NCBI RefSeq assembly: GCF_000178855.1
Contig: NZ_ADVG01000004.1
Coordinates: 2,046,001 to 2,110,000 of the forward strand
Direction of reading: 5' to 3'
Length of the DNA: 64,000 bases
Source of the DNA: Ktedonobacter racemifer DSM 44963
GTDB taxonomy: Bacteria > Chloroflexota > Ktedonobacteria > Ktedonobacterales > Ktedonobacteraceae
Shown one piece after another: positions 1-8,250 of this stretch. The first letter of the stretch is position 1. Every line of letters begins with the position of its first letter. The notes beneath the pieces were generated by a model. That model was not told the origin of the DNA. It did no database searches and worked only from the letters and a program-made list of their open reading frames with translations. The translations under genes and the position numbers were made by a program.

Positions 1-307
1 CATGGAAGATCTGGATCATGCTTCGATACACCGCTTCCTTGCTTTCGGCATACGTGCCCCGCCAGCTTGTGCGTATCACAACTCTGTCGCCCTCGGCTAC
101 CAGGTCATCGATAGTGATACGCAAATCAGGAATCGCGTCATATAACATTGCAAAATACGTCCGCACGCCTTCTGGCCCCACTGCCTGCTCAGGCGTTGAG
201 TGATCCACAAAACTTTCGGCGAAGACCTGCTCTATCTCTGCCAGGTCCCTTTCATTGAAAGCCTTATAGAGGGCAAGCACCTTTTTTTTGTTCTCTGCTA
301 CTGACAT
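1..307 (-). CDS. SnoaL-like / ester-cyclase family protein, partial
   Basis: The reading frame starts with ATG at 307 and runs off the left edge, giving about 102 residues. It begins MSVAENKKKVLALYKAFNER and contains FVDHSTPEQAVGPEGV and later DLRITIDDLVAEGDRVVIR. This pattern (helix, then a His-containing D-H-S-T turn, then G-P-E-G and a D-L-x-x-x-I strand) is typical of SnoaL-like polyketide cyclases and related NTF2-fold proteins. Such proteins are small soluble enzymes or ligand binders, and in soil bacteria the substrate is usually unknown. The C-terminus is outside the window. No operon partner is visible; the downstream-oriented neighbour on the same strand begins more than 1 kb to the right. 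Confidence 0.75.
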   Translation of the reverse strand, partial: MSVAENKKKVLALYKAFNERDLAEIEQVFAESFVDHSTPEQAVGPEGVRTYFAMLYDAIPDLRITIDDLVAEGDRVVIRTSWRGTYAESKEAVYRSMIQIFH

Positions 308-460
308 GGTGTAGGCCTTTCCTGATAGTTCTATATGGAGGGGTTGTATATTGATAGTTGTTCATGGGGTTAACCGCTTACAAAGAGAGACTATCCCGAT
401 CACTGTAATCAAACAGAGCCAGAATAGTCTCTAGTATATACTAAAGGATGGGAAGTTGTC

Positions 461-1381
461 TTACTTCAGCTTACTCACTTGCTCAACCAGTTCCATAATC
501 TCAGGTGTCAGGCCAGGAGAGAACTCTTCTGGTCGTTCAGGACCAGGCGTAAAAGGGACACCTTCAGGTGGTTTCTCGGGTACCTCCAGTGGTCCGCCAG
601 TAACAGAGGGCGCCTGCCCCTTAAAGACTTTGGCCATCTCAGAGCCATCAAGCCGCCAGTGATACTGCTGATTATGAAGGCCCTTCTCCATAAGTGTGCG
701 TACTTCGGGAAACTTGGTGGCATCGAAGTTTGGGATGGGAAGGACTTTTCCCCAGTTGATACCCAGCGATTCCAGGGCCTTGGCGTAAACGTTCTCATGC
801 GCGTGATCGCGTACAATCAGGTAAGAGATGGTGGAGCGTGCCGTTTTATTATCGGTCATTTCATAGAGGCGGCATTTCTGTAAACGTCCCGTTGCCTCCA
901 GCATCAAATTGTAGATGAGATCGAGCGTGAGATTCCCACTATTGTAGACATATGAGCCAGACCAGGGATTGCCCGCGGCATCAATAGGCATCGCACCCTG
1001 TGAGGCCACCAGGAAGTGGTGAATATTTCCCTGGTGCAGGGCCATATTTAAGGGCGTGGAACCATTGTGTCCAGGCATGTTTTGGGTCGCGGCATCGAAC
1101 GCGCCCCCTTTTGTCTTGTAGCCAGGCGCGCCATCTACCAGGCGGTTGATGGTGGTCGCAATCAACTCCACATGGCTAATTTCCTCTATCCCGACTCCCT
1201 GAATCAAATCGAGGTAGGGTTTGGCTTTGCCGCGGAAGTTAAAGCTCTGGAAGAGGTACTGCATCATCGTGCGCATCTCACCAAATTGCCCGCCCAGACC
1301 TTCCTGCAATGCATTTGCCGCAGCGGGATCAGGCTCGTCAGGAACGATCTCATTGATCAGCTTTTGAACGTGAAAAAACAT
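461..1381 (-). CDS. Manganese catalase
   Basis: A non-haem dimanganese catalase that disproportionates hydrogen peroxide in the cytoplasm. The 306-residue protein starts MFFHVQKLINEIVPDEPDP, a signature start for the family. It has E35 (GEMRTMMQY) and an ExxH pair in EEISHVE (about residues 67-70), which match known metal ligands. A later VRDHAHENV segment matches the second ligand set. The C-terminal tail is Pro/Glu-rich. The start at 1381 is preferred over a longer frame (to 1408) because AAAGGAG lies 7 nt upstream and family members begin with this Met. It appears monocistronic. Length is normal for the family. Confidence 0.95.
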   Translation of the reverse strand: MFFHVQKLINEIVPDEPDPAAANALQEGLGGQFGEMRTMMQYLFQSFNFRGKAKPYLDLIQGVGIEEISHVELIATTINRLVDGAPGYKTKGGAFDAATQNMPGHNGSTPLNMALHQGNIHHFLVASQGAMPIDAAGNPWSGSYVYNSGNLTLDLIYNLMLEATGRLQKCRLYEMTDNKTARSTISYLIVRDHAHENVYAKALESLGINWGKVLPIPNFDATKFPEVRTLMEKGLHNQQYHWRLDGSEMAKVFKGQAPSVTGGPLEVPEKPPEGVPFTPGPERPEEFSPGLTPEIMELVEQVSKLK

Positions 1382-1472
1382 GCAGTTTTCTCCTTTGCAC
1401 GTGACCACTCTGCATTACACATCGTCGTATGTCCCGGTCACTGTGCTAACACGTTCAAGCAATGGAGTGGTG

Positions 1473-2540
1473 TTACAAATTTTTTGTGGAGTTTTCGTCC
1501 TGTGGAAAAGTTGCCCGTCGTATTTGTGGAGATAGAATGATGACGCATGAGAAACAGAAAAGCGCGCCCCAAATGATATTTATAGCGGTAGCAATACCAT
1601 AGACTTGTAGCACAACGCCAATAGTCGCGGGTCCCAGGGACGCAAAGCCAAAAAGAATGAGACGATACAGGCTACTCACCCGCCCCTGAAAAGCATCGGG
1701 CACAACAGCCAGGCGATAGCTTGCCGTCAAGAGGTAGGCAACGGAATCGATGAGGGCGAGAAATGCCACTATACTACCGAGCCAGAGCGGGTTCGTATAC
1801 AATCCATACAACGGCCACGCGAGTACAAAGACGATGCTAACCGCGCAGAGTCCCCAGCCAAAGCGAAGGCGGGGTTGAAGATACGTCCCAAGCGCATTTC
1901 CAAGCAGGTTACCAATCCCGGCTCCAGCCAGAATCACTCCTACTATTCCTTGTGGGAAACCAGCCTCTAGTCTAATGGCAGAGATGAGCAATACATTCAG
2001 GATGACGATCACCTCAAGGAAACCAGAGAAGAAGGCCAGGAAGCCGACCAGTGGATGGGTGCGCAACCATTGCAGGCCAGTTAAGATCTCGCGTGCGATG
2101 CCCTGCGTCGCCTCGCGGCGTTGTTCCTGAAAAGAGGTTCGTATACATAGCAACGAGATCAGTAATACTATGTAGGAGATGGCATCGGCGAGAAAGGGAA
2201 GTGCACGACCGATAGTCAAGAGAAAATTGCCCAGCGGGGGCGCGAGCAGCGTTGTCGCGCTATAGGTAATCTCATTCTGCGTCAAGGCCAGGGGAATCTG
2301 GCTTTTAGGCACAACGCGTGTGAGTGCCACCACCTCAGCCAGGCCATAGAAGACTGAAGAGGTTCCAATCAGGAAAGATAACACGTAGAGGCAGCCAAGC
2401 ATGATGGCAAGGGGAAACTGCAAAACGAGACAGACGACAATTAAGAGCGCGCATAACATCAAGCAACAGGTGCAGACCAGCATGATACGCTTGCGGTCCC
2501 AACGATCCACCAGGGCACCGGCAGGCAGGCAAAAGGCTGT
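1473..2540 (-). pseudogene. MFS transporter lacking its N-terminus
   Basis: The frame encodes LPAGALVDRWDRKR, the loop between TM2 and TM3 of an MFS_3 (EntS-like) drug or siderophore exporter. It is followed by about ten hydrophobic helices and a normal C-terminus (about 350 residues instead of about 410). Immediately upstream, in frame, the sequence reads VYG-stop-TAFCLPAG, with TGA at 2543-2541, and nothing resembles TM1-TM2. The first two helices are therefore missing and the frame is closed. The break lies about 30 bp from the stop of the unrelated gene at 2574, which suggests a deletion junction. A GTG/ATG restart inside the gene could still yield a shortened protein, but a functional ten-helix transporter is unlikely. 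Confidence 0.8.
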
Positions 2541-2573
2541 TCATCCATAAACAGGGAGTACTTTCAAGTATGA

Positions 2574-3140
2574 CTACTTTTCCAAACAATGCTCGTAAAT
2601 AGGCGAGATACCCATATCGAGCAATTCTTTCCTGGTAAGTTCCTGTTGATCTCCCAAACGGTAGTAATGGGCTGGGCCTGGCGTTTGTCCTTCTGGCAGG
2701 CTTGCGGGATTGTTCGCGATTAGTGGATAGAGCGGGTCGGGTTCAAATACATAGCGTGCATGGTAAAGCAAGCACGGCCAGGAATCCTCCTCCCAGTTTT
2801 CATTCCCATTCCCTATAAATTTTTGCTTTTTGAAGGCGAAGACTCCTTGTTCGCATGTGACGGTCGCGTTGAACGAAGCAAGGGGCCGAATAGGCGTGCT
2901 ATAAGCCGAATCCAGGGACTCATACACTTTTATGCCAAAGAAATACAGCAGGGCCGAGTTCCGAGTCAGAGTCTGAATCGAAAAACGACCTTTGGCACGT
3001 GTATTAATACTCTGACCAGAAGCCACCATTTCAACCGTTTCCGAAGCAGAAAAGTTCAGAAAATGCCCTTGATTGGTACAGAAGGGCCTGGCAGCAAAAT
3101 GGCCGGGAATTGGCAACGGTTCAACGCTAGCTCTCGGCAT
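2574..3140 (-). CDS. Hypothetical protein, 188 aa
   Basis: I do not recognise a family. The protein is soluble, starts MPRASVEPLPIPGHFAARPF, and ends in a cluster reading LTRKELLDMGISPIYEHCLEK. It has several aromatic and Pro residues and no signal peptide or membrane helix. The start is well supported by AAGGAG 9 nt before the ATG. Its stop lies close to the deletion edge of the truncated MFS gene, so the native downstream neighbour may have been lost. It is divergent from nothing and sits 40 bp downstream of the histidine kinase on the same strand, so the two could be co-transcribed. Confidence 0.6.
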   Translation of the reverse strand: MPRASVEPLPIPGHFAARPFCTNQGHFLNFSASETVEMVASGQSINTRAKGRFSIQTLTRNSALLYFFGIKVYESLDSAYSTPIRPLASFNATVTCEQGVFAFKKQKFIGNGNENWEEDSWPCLLYHARYVFEPDPLYPLIANNPASLPEGQTPGPAHYYRLGDQQELTRKELLDMGISPIYEHCLEK

Positions 3141-3183
3141 AGATTTCTCCTTGTTTTATGTTATGGCCTTTGATAGAGGAGGC

Positions 3184-4161
3184 TTAGCTTTCCTCCTGGG
3201 CCAGAGGCAAGGTAAACCAGAAAAGCGATCCCTCGCCTGGTACGCTATGTACCCCTACTGTTCCCTGCTGGCGCTCAATAAGGGCACGACAGAGGAAGAG
3301 GCCCAGACCCAGACCTACGGAGGAGCCATCCTGCACCTCAACCCCTTTGACGCGATAGGAGATATCCCAGATATTCTCCAGTTCATCCGCAGGAATACCG
3401 GTGCCATAGTCCTGAACCTGGACCTGGGCCACGCGCGATGCCTCTCTCTCTTCTATGGTCAGCATCACTTTGATCGGTCGATCTGGCATGGAGTATTTCA
3501 TCGCGTTACTCAGCAAGGCATTCAGGGCTTGCTCCACACGTTCGGGGTCGGCGTGAATGGCAATTTGGGACTCCTCCTCTGGCACAGTCAAGTCAATTAC
3601 ACGATCCATCGCCGCCTCATGCGTATTCTGAACCGCATTCTGTACAATCTGTACCAGGTTGCAGGGGCGCATGACGATAGAGATCTTGCCCGATTGAACG
3701 CGTGAGACATCCAGGAGATCACTAATCATTTTGTCCTGCTCGTTTACGCGGTAGACAATGTAATCAAGCGGCTGCTGAAGGCGTTTGAGATCAGCACCAA
3801 GCGTGGACGCGTCGATCTGTTCCTGTTGTCCCACCTTGCGCCGAAGTTTCTCCAGGCGCCGCAGGGCAAGCTGAGCATTGCCTTTGATCGTGGTCAGGGG
3901 GGTGCGTAGTTCGTGCCCAGCAGCACTGATAAAGGACTCGAAGCGTTTACGCGTTTTGAGCAGGGTCTGCTCTAGTTGCTGGATTGTCTCTGCCTCGGGT
4001 GACGAGCCGCTTTCCACTCCCTGGGCAGCAGGCTCTTTCTCCGCCTGAAGCACCATCTGCTCTTGTGGATACTGTGGATGTTTTATATTGCGTGCTTGAG
4101 AAGCATCTGAACTGCCCATTATTCCCTCGCATTCATTTCTGTGTTCTGGCCCCTGGATCAT
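3184..4161 (-). CDS. Histidine kinase without a visible sensor domain
   Basis: A cytoplasmic sensor kinase of 325 residues. Residues 1-60 are polar and low in complexity; a short coiled coil (60-75) leads into the HisKA H-box AAGHELRTPLTT with the phospho-acceptor H83. The HATPase_c domain follows with an N-box (ALNALLSNAMKYS), a G1 box (DYGTGIP) and a G2 box (GLGLGLFL). There are no TM helices, PAS or GAF domains. No response regulator adjoins it, so it is an orphan. ATG 4161 and ATG 4119 (MGSSDASQ, preceded by GAGGG) are both possible starts. Partners may be recruited through the Ser/Gln-rich N-terminus, but that is a guess. Confidence 0.9.
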   Translation of the reverse strand: MIQGPEHRNECEGIMGSSDASQARNIKHPQYPQEQMVLQAEKEPAAQGVESGSSPEAETIQQLEQTLLKTRKRFESFISAAGHELRTPLTTIKGNAQLALRRLEKLRRKVGQQEQIDASTLGADLKRLQQPLDYIVYRVNEQDKMISDLLDVSRVQSGKISIVMRPCNLVQIVQNAVQNTHEAAMDRVIDLTVPEEESQIAIHADPERVEQALNALLSNAMKYSMPDRPIKVMLTIEEREASRVAQVQVQDYGTGIPADELENIWDISYRVKGVEVQDGSSVGLGLGLFLCRALIERQQGTVGVHSVPGEGSLFWFTLPLAQEES

Positions 4162-4407
4162 GCTAGCTCTCTCATGCCATCCCTATCCACCATGGATTTC
4201 TCGGTAGAAAGAGGGGAATTGTCCTCCTCTACCACGCCTTACTTCCCCTAGTACAAAAATACTTAACGTATTTGGCTTTTCCTTGTTATACCCTTCTTAT
4301 AGATCCAGGCTGGATGTGGGACGCGACTGCTGAGCTAACGGACTATTTCTTCGATCCGTCTGAGGATCCTGCAATAGCACGAGCATCCGTGGCAAGAAGT
4401 TTCGCAT

Positions 4408-5025
4408 CTAGCAGCCTGCATAGCGATGAAGCGCTTGCATCAATTGCTTTGCGTATGTTGGCGGATGGGGGCAGAGATCCTGTGTCTCTATCTTGACGAC
4501 CGGCCCTTCAGTAAATGAGTAGAGACAACTTCGCCCCTCAATCGCCCTGGTCTTCCCCTGGAAGAGAGCTTCGAGCTGTGTGGATTCTACCGCAATCATA
4601 TCCGCAACCTCTTCCTGCTGAAGGAGAAAGCGTGGAGTTGGTGCCTGGTAGTGATACAGGTAGACATGACAAAACTCGCGATCAATAAGCTGATCAATTT
4701 CAACCGTGCTTGGGATGACCCCAACAGGGAGCAACTCATGGTATGCAACCGTTATCCCCACCTCCTCCGCGACCTCGCGAACCCCATCCCTGACTGTCTC
4801 GCCCGCGAGCAAGTGACCCGCGGCCGTAATATCGAGTTTGAGAGGAAAATCTTTCTTTGAGGCCGCCCGCCGCTGAAAGAGAAGATACGTGCGCGCGCCC
4901 TCCTGACGAAAAAACCAGCAATGGAAAGTCTCATGCCAGTGTCCCTGCTGATGGACCACGGCCCGCGGCAGTGTCCCCAGGGGTTGCCTCTGTTCGTCGT
5001 AAATAGCGAGGATTTCTTGCTCCAC
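4408..5025 (-). CDS. Nudix hydrolase (IDI-like subgroup)
   Basis: A 205-residue Nudix-fold protein. The sequence AGHLLAGETVRDGVREVAEE carries the Nudix helix Glu residues (REVAEEVGI). The spacing between the GE and RE elements is one residue shorter than in MutT, as in isopentenyl-diphosphate-isomerase-like Nudix proteins. An upstream segment, EQEILAIYDEQRQPLGT, matches that subgroup. The start is the GTG at 5025, because AGGAGG lies exactly 5 nt upstream; longer frames would begin inside the 5140-5196 hairpin. The substrate is not predictable; members hydrolyse nucleoside diphosphate derivatives or act on prenyl diphosphates. It is a single-gene unit between the kinase and the IS110 element. 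Confidence 0.85.
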   Translation of the reverse strand: MEQEILAIYDEQRQPLGTLPRAVVHQQGHWHETFHCWFFRQEGARTYLLFQRRAASKKDFPLKLDITAAGHLLAGETVRDGVREVAEEVGITVAYHELLPVGVIPSTVEIDQLIDREFCHVYLYHYQAPTPRFLLQQEEVADMIAVESTQLEALFQGKTRAIEGRSCLYSFTEGPVVKIETQDLCPHPPTYAKQLMQALHRYAGC

Positions 5026-5139
5026 CTCACCCTCCTGAATTTCATCAATAAATGCTATATCCCCACTATAGCATAAAGAGAGGGTAAACTGTCTGATTTG
5101 GGGACAACTTTCCTGCCCGTCATTGCTATAAAAACCGTC

Positions 5140-5196
5140 GGATGGGAGTCTGTGGCGATGGCCGACGAAGCCAGCCATCGCCACAGACTCCCATCC
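5140..5196. repeat. Long perfect hairpin, 23-bp arms
   Basis: The left arm at 5140-5162 and the right arm at 5174-5196 are exact reverse complements with an 11-nt loop. A second small hairpin (CTTGCGG/CCGCAAG) follows directly. It sits upstream of the Nudix gene on one side and outside the IS110 end on the other. It is one of a series of such hairpins in this window. There is no T-tract, so a classical intrinsic terminator is not proven. Confidence 0.9.
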
Positions 5197-5342
5197 TTGC
5201 GGAGCACCGCAAGTGCTGTGGAGGAAGGAGTAGCTCCTAAGGAAGACTCTCTATGTCAAGTCAAAAAACGGTCAATTTGAAACAAGGCAAAAATTGAGAA
5301 CAGGAGGAAAAACGATGCTTTCAACACGGCATGAAGGAGTGT

Positions 5343-5404
5343 ACCACGCCGCTCAGGCGTGTCAAGCCGCTGCGCTTTCCTTGACACACCTGAGCTTGCG
5401 TGGT
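5343..5404. other. Structured hairpin downstream of the IS110 transposase
   Basis: The stem pairs ACCACGC (5343-5349) with GCGTGGT (5398-5404). Inside it, CTCAGG...GTCAAG (5352-5366) pairs with 5380-5394 over 15 bp with one mismatch and a 13-nt loop. A second palindrome, 5430-5455 (GGCAAAA...AACAGGC against GCCTGTTTTGCC), follows. Both lie in the 3' flank of the transposase gene. They could form part of a guide RNA, a terminator or recombination sites. Confidence 0.6.
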
Positions 5405-5497
5405 CAAAAAAAGGCATGCCGAGTTGAAAGGCAAAAAACAGGCGCCTGTTTTGCCTGGGAGAAGGAGCGCTTCGCTCATCTGTGGTTGGTTGAGCAC

Positions 5498-6712
5498 TCA
5501 CGCTGCACGAGGCGCATGCAGGTGTCTGGCTTGTTCAAAGATCGCAGACTGGTAGTGTTCTCCTTTAAGCCACAGCGCAAAGAGAATGCGTACCCAGACA
5601 TTAGCCAGCGCACGGACAGCGACGGTGTGGCTTTTGCCTTCCCGACGTTTGCGCTCATAGTACTCGCTGGCCCATGCTTCGGTCTGGATGCTTTGCCAGG
5701 CAAACTGCTGCAGCACGTTGCGCAACGGTTTGATGCAGGCATAGCGCCGATGCGGTTTGGCATAGTTGCCACTTTCATAAGGCACTGGCGAGGTGCCAGC
5801 CAAGGCTTGCAAACTGGCAGTATCCTGATAGCGCGAGCGGTCATCCCCAATTTCAGCCAACAGTCGTGGGGCAATCCGCTTGCCTGCACGAGGCAGCGTG
5901 CGAAAGAGATGACTGTCAGCATGCATCAAAAAAAGGCGCTCAATCTCCTGATCATAGGCGGCAATCTCTTCCATCACGGGCTGCAATTGACGGATCAGAG
6001 CAATCAACAAACGCGATTTGGTCCTGCACGTCACTTCATCGGCAGTCAACTGGGGCTGATGCACCTGGTGCACAATCGAGGCCGCAGTCTTCTTTGGCGT
6101 TGGATACCCAGTGCTTTTCAACAGCTCAGCAATCTCTTCACACGAAGCGTTCATCGCCTCCTGCGGGGTCGGATAGGCGAGCAAGAAGTGCAAGGTCGAA
6201 GGTTGCTGCACCTTGGTAAACAGAGTAAGCGCAACTGGATAGTACGCTTTGAGACAGGCGGTCAGTTGATTGACCAGGCGGGTTTGCATCTGGATCAAGC
6301 CATCTTGATCGCGTGTCAGGGCTTTCAGTTCGGCAATCAGCGGGCTATCGGGTTCCAGTCGCCGCAGATCAGCAATTTCCGACCGCCCGTGTTTAGCCAG
6401 CAGATACGCATCGATCTGGTCCGTTTTGGCTCCCGATGCCGAACGTTTACGATCCACCGTCTTGGGATTGACCGGATAGACAGCAAAACCTGCTTCCAAC
6501 AAGTGGGTAATCAACAAGCCACGAGTGGTCTCGACAATGCAGGCCAGTTCTGCCTTGTGCTCTGGACCACAAATGGCTGTCAGACGGCTGGCCAGCTCGT
6601 CGAGGCCTTTCGAGGTGTGCATGACCCGAAACGAGGCGAGTTTTTGCCCTCGTTCATCGAGGACGAGAATGTCGTGATGGGTGTCTGCCCAATCGATTCC
6701 TGCAAACCACAT
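5498..6712 (-). CDS. IS110-family transposase (RuvC-like DEDD recombinase)
   Basis: A 404-residue recombinase that cuts and joins DNA under bridge-RNA guidance in characterised relatives. The N-terminal RuvC-like domain shows the acidic set: FAGIDWADTHHD (first D), CIVETTRG (E) and KTDQIDAYLLA (D...D). A coiled-coil linker follows. The C-terminal Transposase_20 domain carries RTLPRAGKRIAPRLLAEIGD and the serine motif ALAGTSPVPYESG. The start at 6712 (MWFAGIDWADTHHD) is chosen because AGGAGG lies 8 nt upstream; an ATG 24 nt earlier has no ribosome binding site. The frame is intact, so the element may be active. A 555-codon frame on the opposite strand is only its shadow. Confidence 0.95.
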   Translation of the reverse strand: MWFAGIDWADTHHDILVLDERGQKLASFRVMHTSKGLDELASRLTAICGPEHKAELACIVETTRGLLITHLLEAGFAVYPVNPKTVDRKRSASGAKTDQIDAYLLAKHGRSEIADLRRLEPDSPLIAELKALTRDQDGLIQMQTRLVNQLTACLKAYYPVALTLFTKVQQPSTLHFLLAYPTPQEAMNASCEEIAELLKSTGYPTPKKTAASIVHQVHQPQLTADEVTCRTKSRLLIALIRQLQPVMEEIAAYDQEIERLFLMHADSHLFRTLPRAGKRIAPRLLAEIGDDRSRYQDTASLQALAGTSPVPYESGNYAKPHRRYACIKPLRNVLQQFAWQSIQTEAWASEYYERKRREGKSHTVAVRALANVWVRILFALWLKGEHYQSAIFEQARHLHAPRAA

Positions 6713-6736
6713 AAGCAGGTCCTCCTGCTGAAACAA

Positions 6737-6890
6737 CGGTTCCTGGTGAGGCGAGAGGGTCCTTTTACTGCGGCGCTCACGGCGCGACTCTCCAATGATT
6801 CGTTTTCCAGGAACCCAGGAAGGCGAAGAGCGATCTTCCTTAATTGGTCAAGCCACGTGGGAAAGAGAGTCTTTCGCCTTCCAGATTCGA
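6737..6890 (-). ncRNA. Candidate IS110 bridge RNA
   Basis: The 5' flank of the transposase holds two adjacent stems. One pairs GGTTCCTGG (6739-6747) with CCAGGAACC (6807-6815) and the other pairs GGAAGGCGAA (6818-6827) with TTCGCCTTCC (6873-6882). Bridge RNAs of the IS110 group are encoded in this position and contain two internal loops that pair with target and donor DNA. That a bridge RNA exists here is an inference from position and folding. The exact ends, and the choice between this flank and the 3' flank, are open. Confidence 0.4.
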
Positions 6891-7111
6891 GCATTCATAC
6901 CAGCAAGTGTACCGCTTGCTGTGCCCTTGTGTCGAGAAGGCCTGGTAGTAGTTTACTGTAAAAGGGGAAAAAGAGGGCATCGAGAAGATAGACAAAGAAC
7001 AGCTAGTGCCCACAGTATCAGTTCTCGCCATCTCCTCGCGAAACACACCTCATTTATATAGTCGCACGAAAGCCAATTTTGTTACATTCTGACAAATATT
7101 CCCCTTAATTT

Positions 7112-7174
7112 GGTTAGTGAATATGGTGCGTGCTGGTGGCCGCAGGCCACCAGCACGCACCATATTCACTAACC
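7112..7174. repeat. Long perfect hairpin, 30-bp arms, 3-nt loop
   Basis: Positions 7112-7141 and 7145-7174 are exact reverse complements separated only by GCA. A small hairpin CGAGCGC/GCGCTCG follows. It lies between the IS110 element and the promoter of the permease genes. Its sequence differs from the other hairpins of the window. Confidence 0.93.
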
Positions 7175-7224
7175 CGGCGAGCGCTGCAGGCGCTCGTGGT
7201 GTGTTGAGACACGATATCACTATG

Positions 7225-7254
7225 TTGACAGCGTTTTGAACTCTATGCTATGCT
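7225..7254 (+). promoter_or_regulatory. Sigma-70-like promoter of the permease genes
   Basis: TTGACA at 7225-7230 and TATGCT at 7249-7254 are separated by 18 bp. This faces the first permease gene and leaves a leader of about 90 nt before the ATG at 7350. A metal-responsive operator could lie around it, but I see no clear Fur, Zur or MntR box. Confidence 0.6.
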
Positions 7255-7349
7255 GTAGCAAACGATACACAGTATCAATTTACACGTGCGCTAGTAGAGA
7301 AGGCGCAGTTTTGGGGATAGGTTGGCAAGGAAAGGGCCTGCTACAAACC

Positions 7350-8237
7350 ATGCTTGATATATTCACCTATGCTTTTATCCAGAATGCCTTCCTGGCTGGA
7401 ACCTGCGTCGCGATCATGGCCGCGCTTGTGGGGTATTTCCTGGTTGTACGTGGTCTGACCTTTGCAGGCCACGCGCTCTCCCATATTGGTTTCGCGGGGG
7501 CCGCAGGAGCCGTCTTACTCGGGATTGATCCCATCTTCGGGCTGCTTGCCTTTACGGTTGGCTCGGGCATTGGCATTGGTCTCCTGGGCAAAGAGTTACG
7601 CGAGCGGGACGTAGCCATTGGCGTCATTATGACCCTGGCCCTGGCGCTTGGCATCCTCTTCCTCTCACTCTATAAAGGATATGCGGAACGCGCCTACAGC
7701 ATTCTCTTCGGCACCATTCTGGGAATCAGTCAGTTCGATGTGCAGACCAATGTCCTCTTCTGCCTGCTCTGCCTGGCACTCATTGTCCTGCTCTTCAGAC
7801 CTCTGCTCTTTAGCTCGTTCGATCCTGAAGTCGCACAGACGCGAGGCGTTCCGGTACGCCTGTTGGGCGTGCTCTTCCTTATTATAGTTGCCATCACCAT
7901 CTCGATCTCCGTCAAGGTTGTGGGCATCCTCCTGATTTTTACCCTGCTAGTGGGGCCTGCCGCGACGGCCATCCGCATCGTGCATTCGCCTGTCAAGGCG
8001 ATCCTCCTGGCTTGTCTCCTGAGCGTAGGCTATACCTGGCTGGCCATCTTCCTGGCGGCTCTGACGCCGTGGCCTGTGAGCTTCTTTATCACGGCCCTGG
8101 CCTTCATGGTTTACCTGCCAGTACGCCTGCTCTCGCCGCTCTGGCTAGGGAAACATGGGCGCGAAGACGCTCTAGAGGAGTCGTTGGCAAGCGACGAGCG
8201 CGCAGGCGAGATACAGTTTAGCGGTTCATCGCATTAA
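7350..8237 (+). CDS. Metal-type ABC transporter permease (ZnuB/MntB-like), first of two
   Basis: An integral membrane permease of the ABC-3 family, which imports zinc, manganese or iron chelates with an ATPase and a binding protein. It has eight to nine hydrophobic helices. Family blocks are VRGLTFAGHALSHIGFAGAA, the SSFDPEVAQTRGVPV segment and the helix KVVGILLIFTLLVGPAATA. Length (295 residues from 7350) is normal. The longer frame from 7236 adds an unrelated Cys-rich leader that overlaps the promoter, so ATG 7350 (MLDIFTYAFIQNAFLAGT) is preferred, though its ribosome site is weak. The next permease follows after 13 nt. No ATPase or binding-protein gene is in the window. Confidence 0.9.
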   Translation: MLDIFTYAFIQNAFLAGTCVAIMAALVGYFLVVRGLTFAGHALSHIGFAGAAGAVLLGIDPIFGLLAFTVGSGIGIGLLGKELRERDVAIGVIMTLALALGILFLSLYKGYAERAYSILFGTILGISQFDVQTNVLFCLLCLALIVLLFRPLLFSSFDPEVAQTRGVPVRLLGVLFLIIVAITISISVKVVGILLIFTLLVGPAATAIRIVHSPVKAILLACLLSVGYTWLAIFLAALTPWPVSFFITALAFMVYLPVRLLSPLWLGKHGREDALEESLASDERAGEIQFSGSSH

Positions 8238-8250
8238 TGGGGGGAACGGG

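Larger units (their letters stand above)
5260..6960 (-). mobile_element. IS110-family insertion sequence (ends approximate)
   Basis: The element is defined by the transposase at 5498-6712 plus structured non-coding DNA on both sides (5343-5455 and 6739-6882). IS110 elements lack clear terminal inverted repeats and make little or no target duplication, so the ends cannot be fixed from one copy. Non-coding DNA extends left to the hairpin at 5140 and right to the hairpin at 7112. The coordinates here are my estimate within that range. Confidence 0.6.

Noticed and set aside
4408..5184. The longer version of the Nudix protein (258 codons)
   Set aside because: It would begin inside the right arm of the 5140-5196 hairpin. 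AGGAGG at 5036-5031 points to the GTG at 5025.
5294..6961. A 555-codon open frame on the plus strand
   Set aside because: It is the mirror of the IS110 transposase gene, which has catalytic motifs and a ribosome site. The plus-strand translation has no domain.
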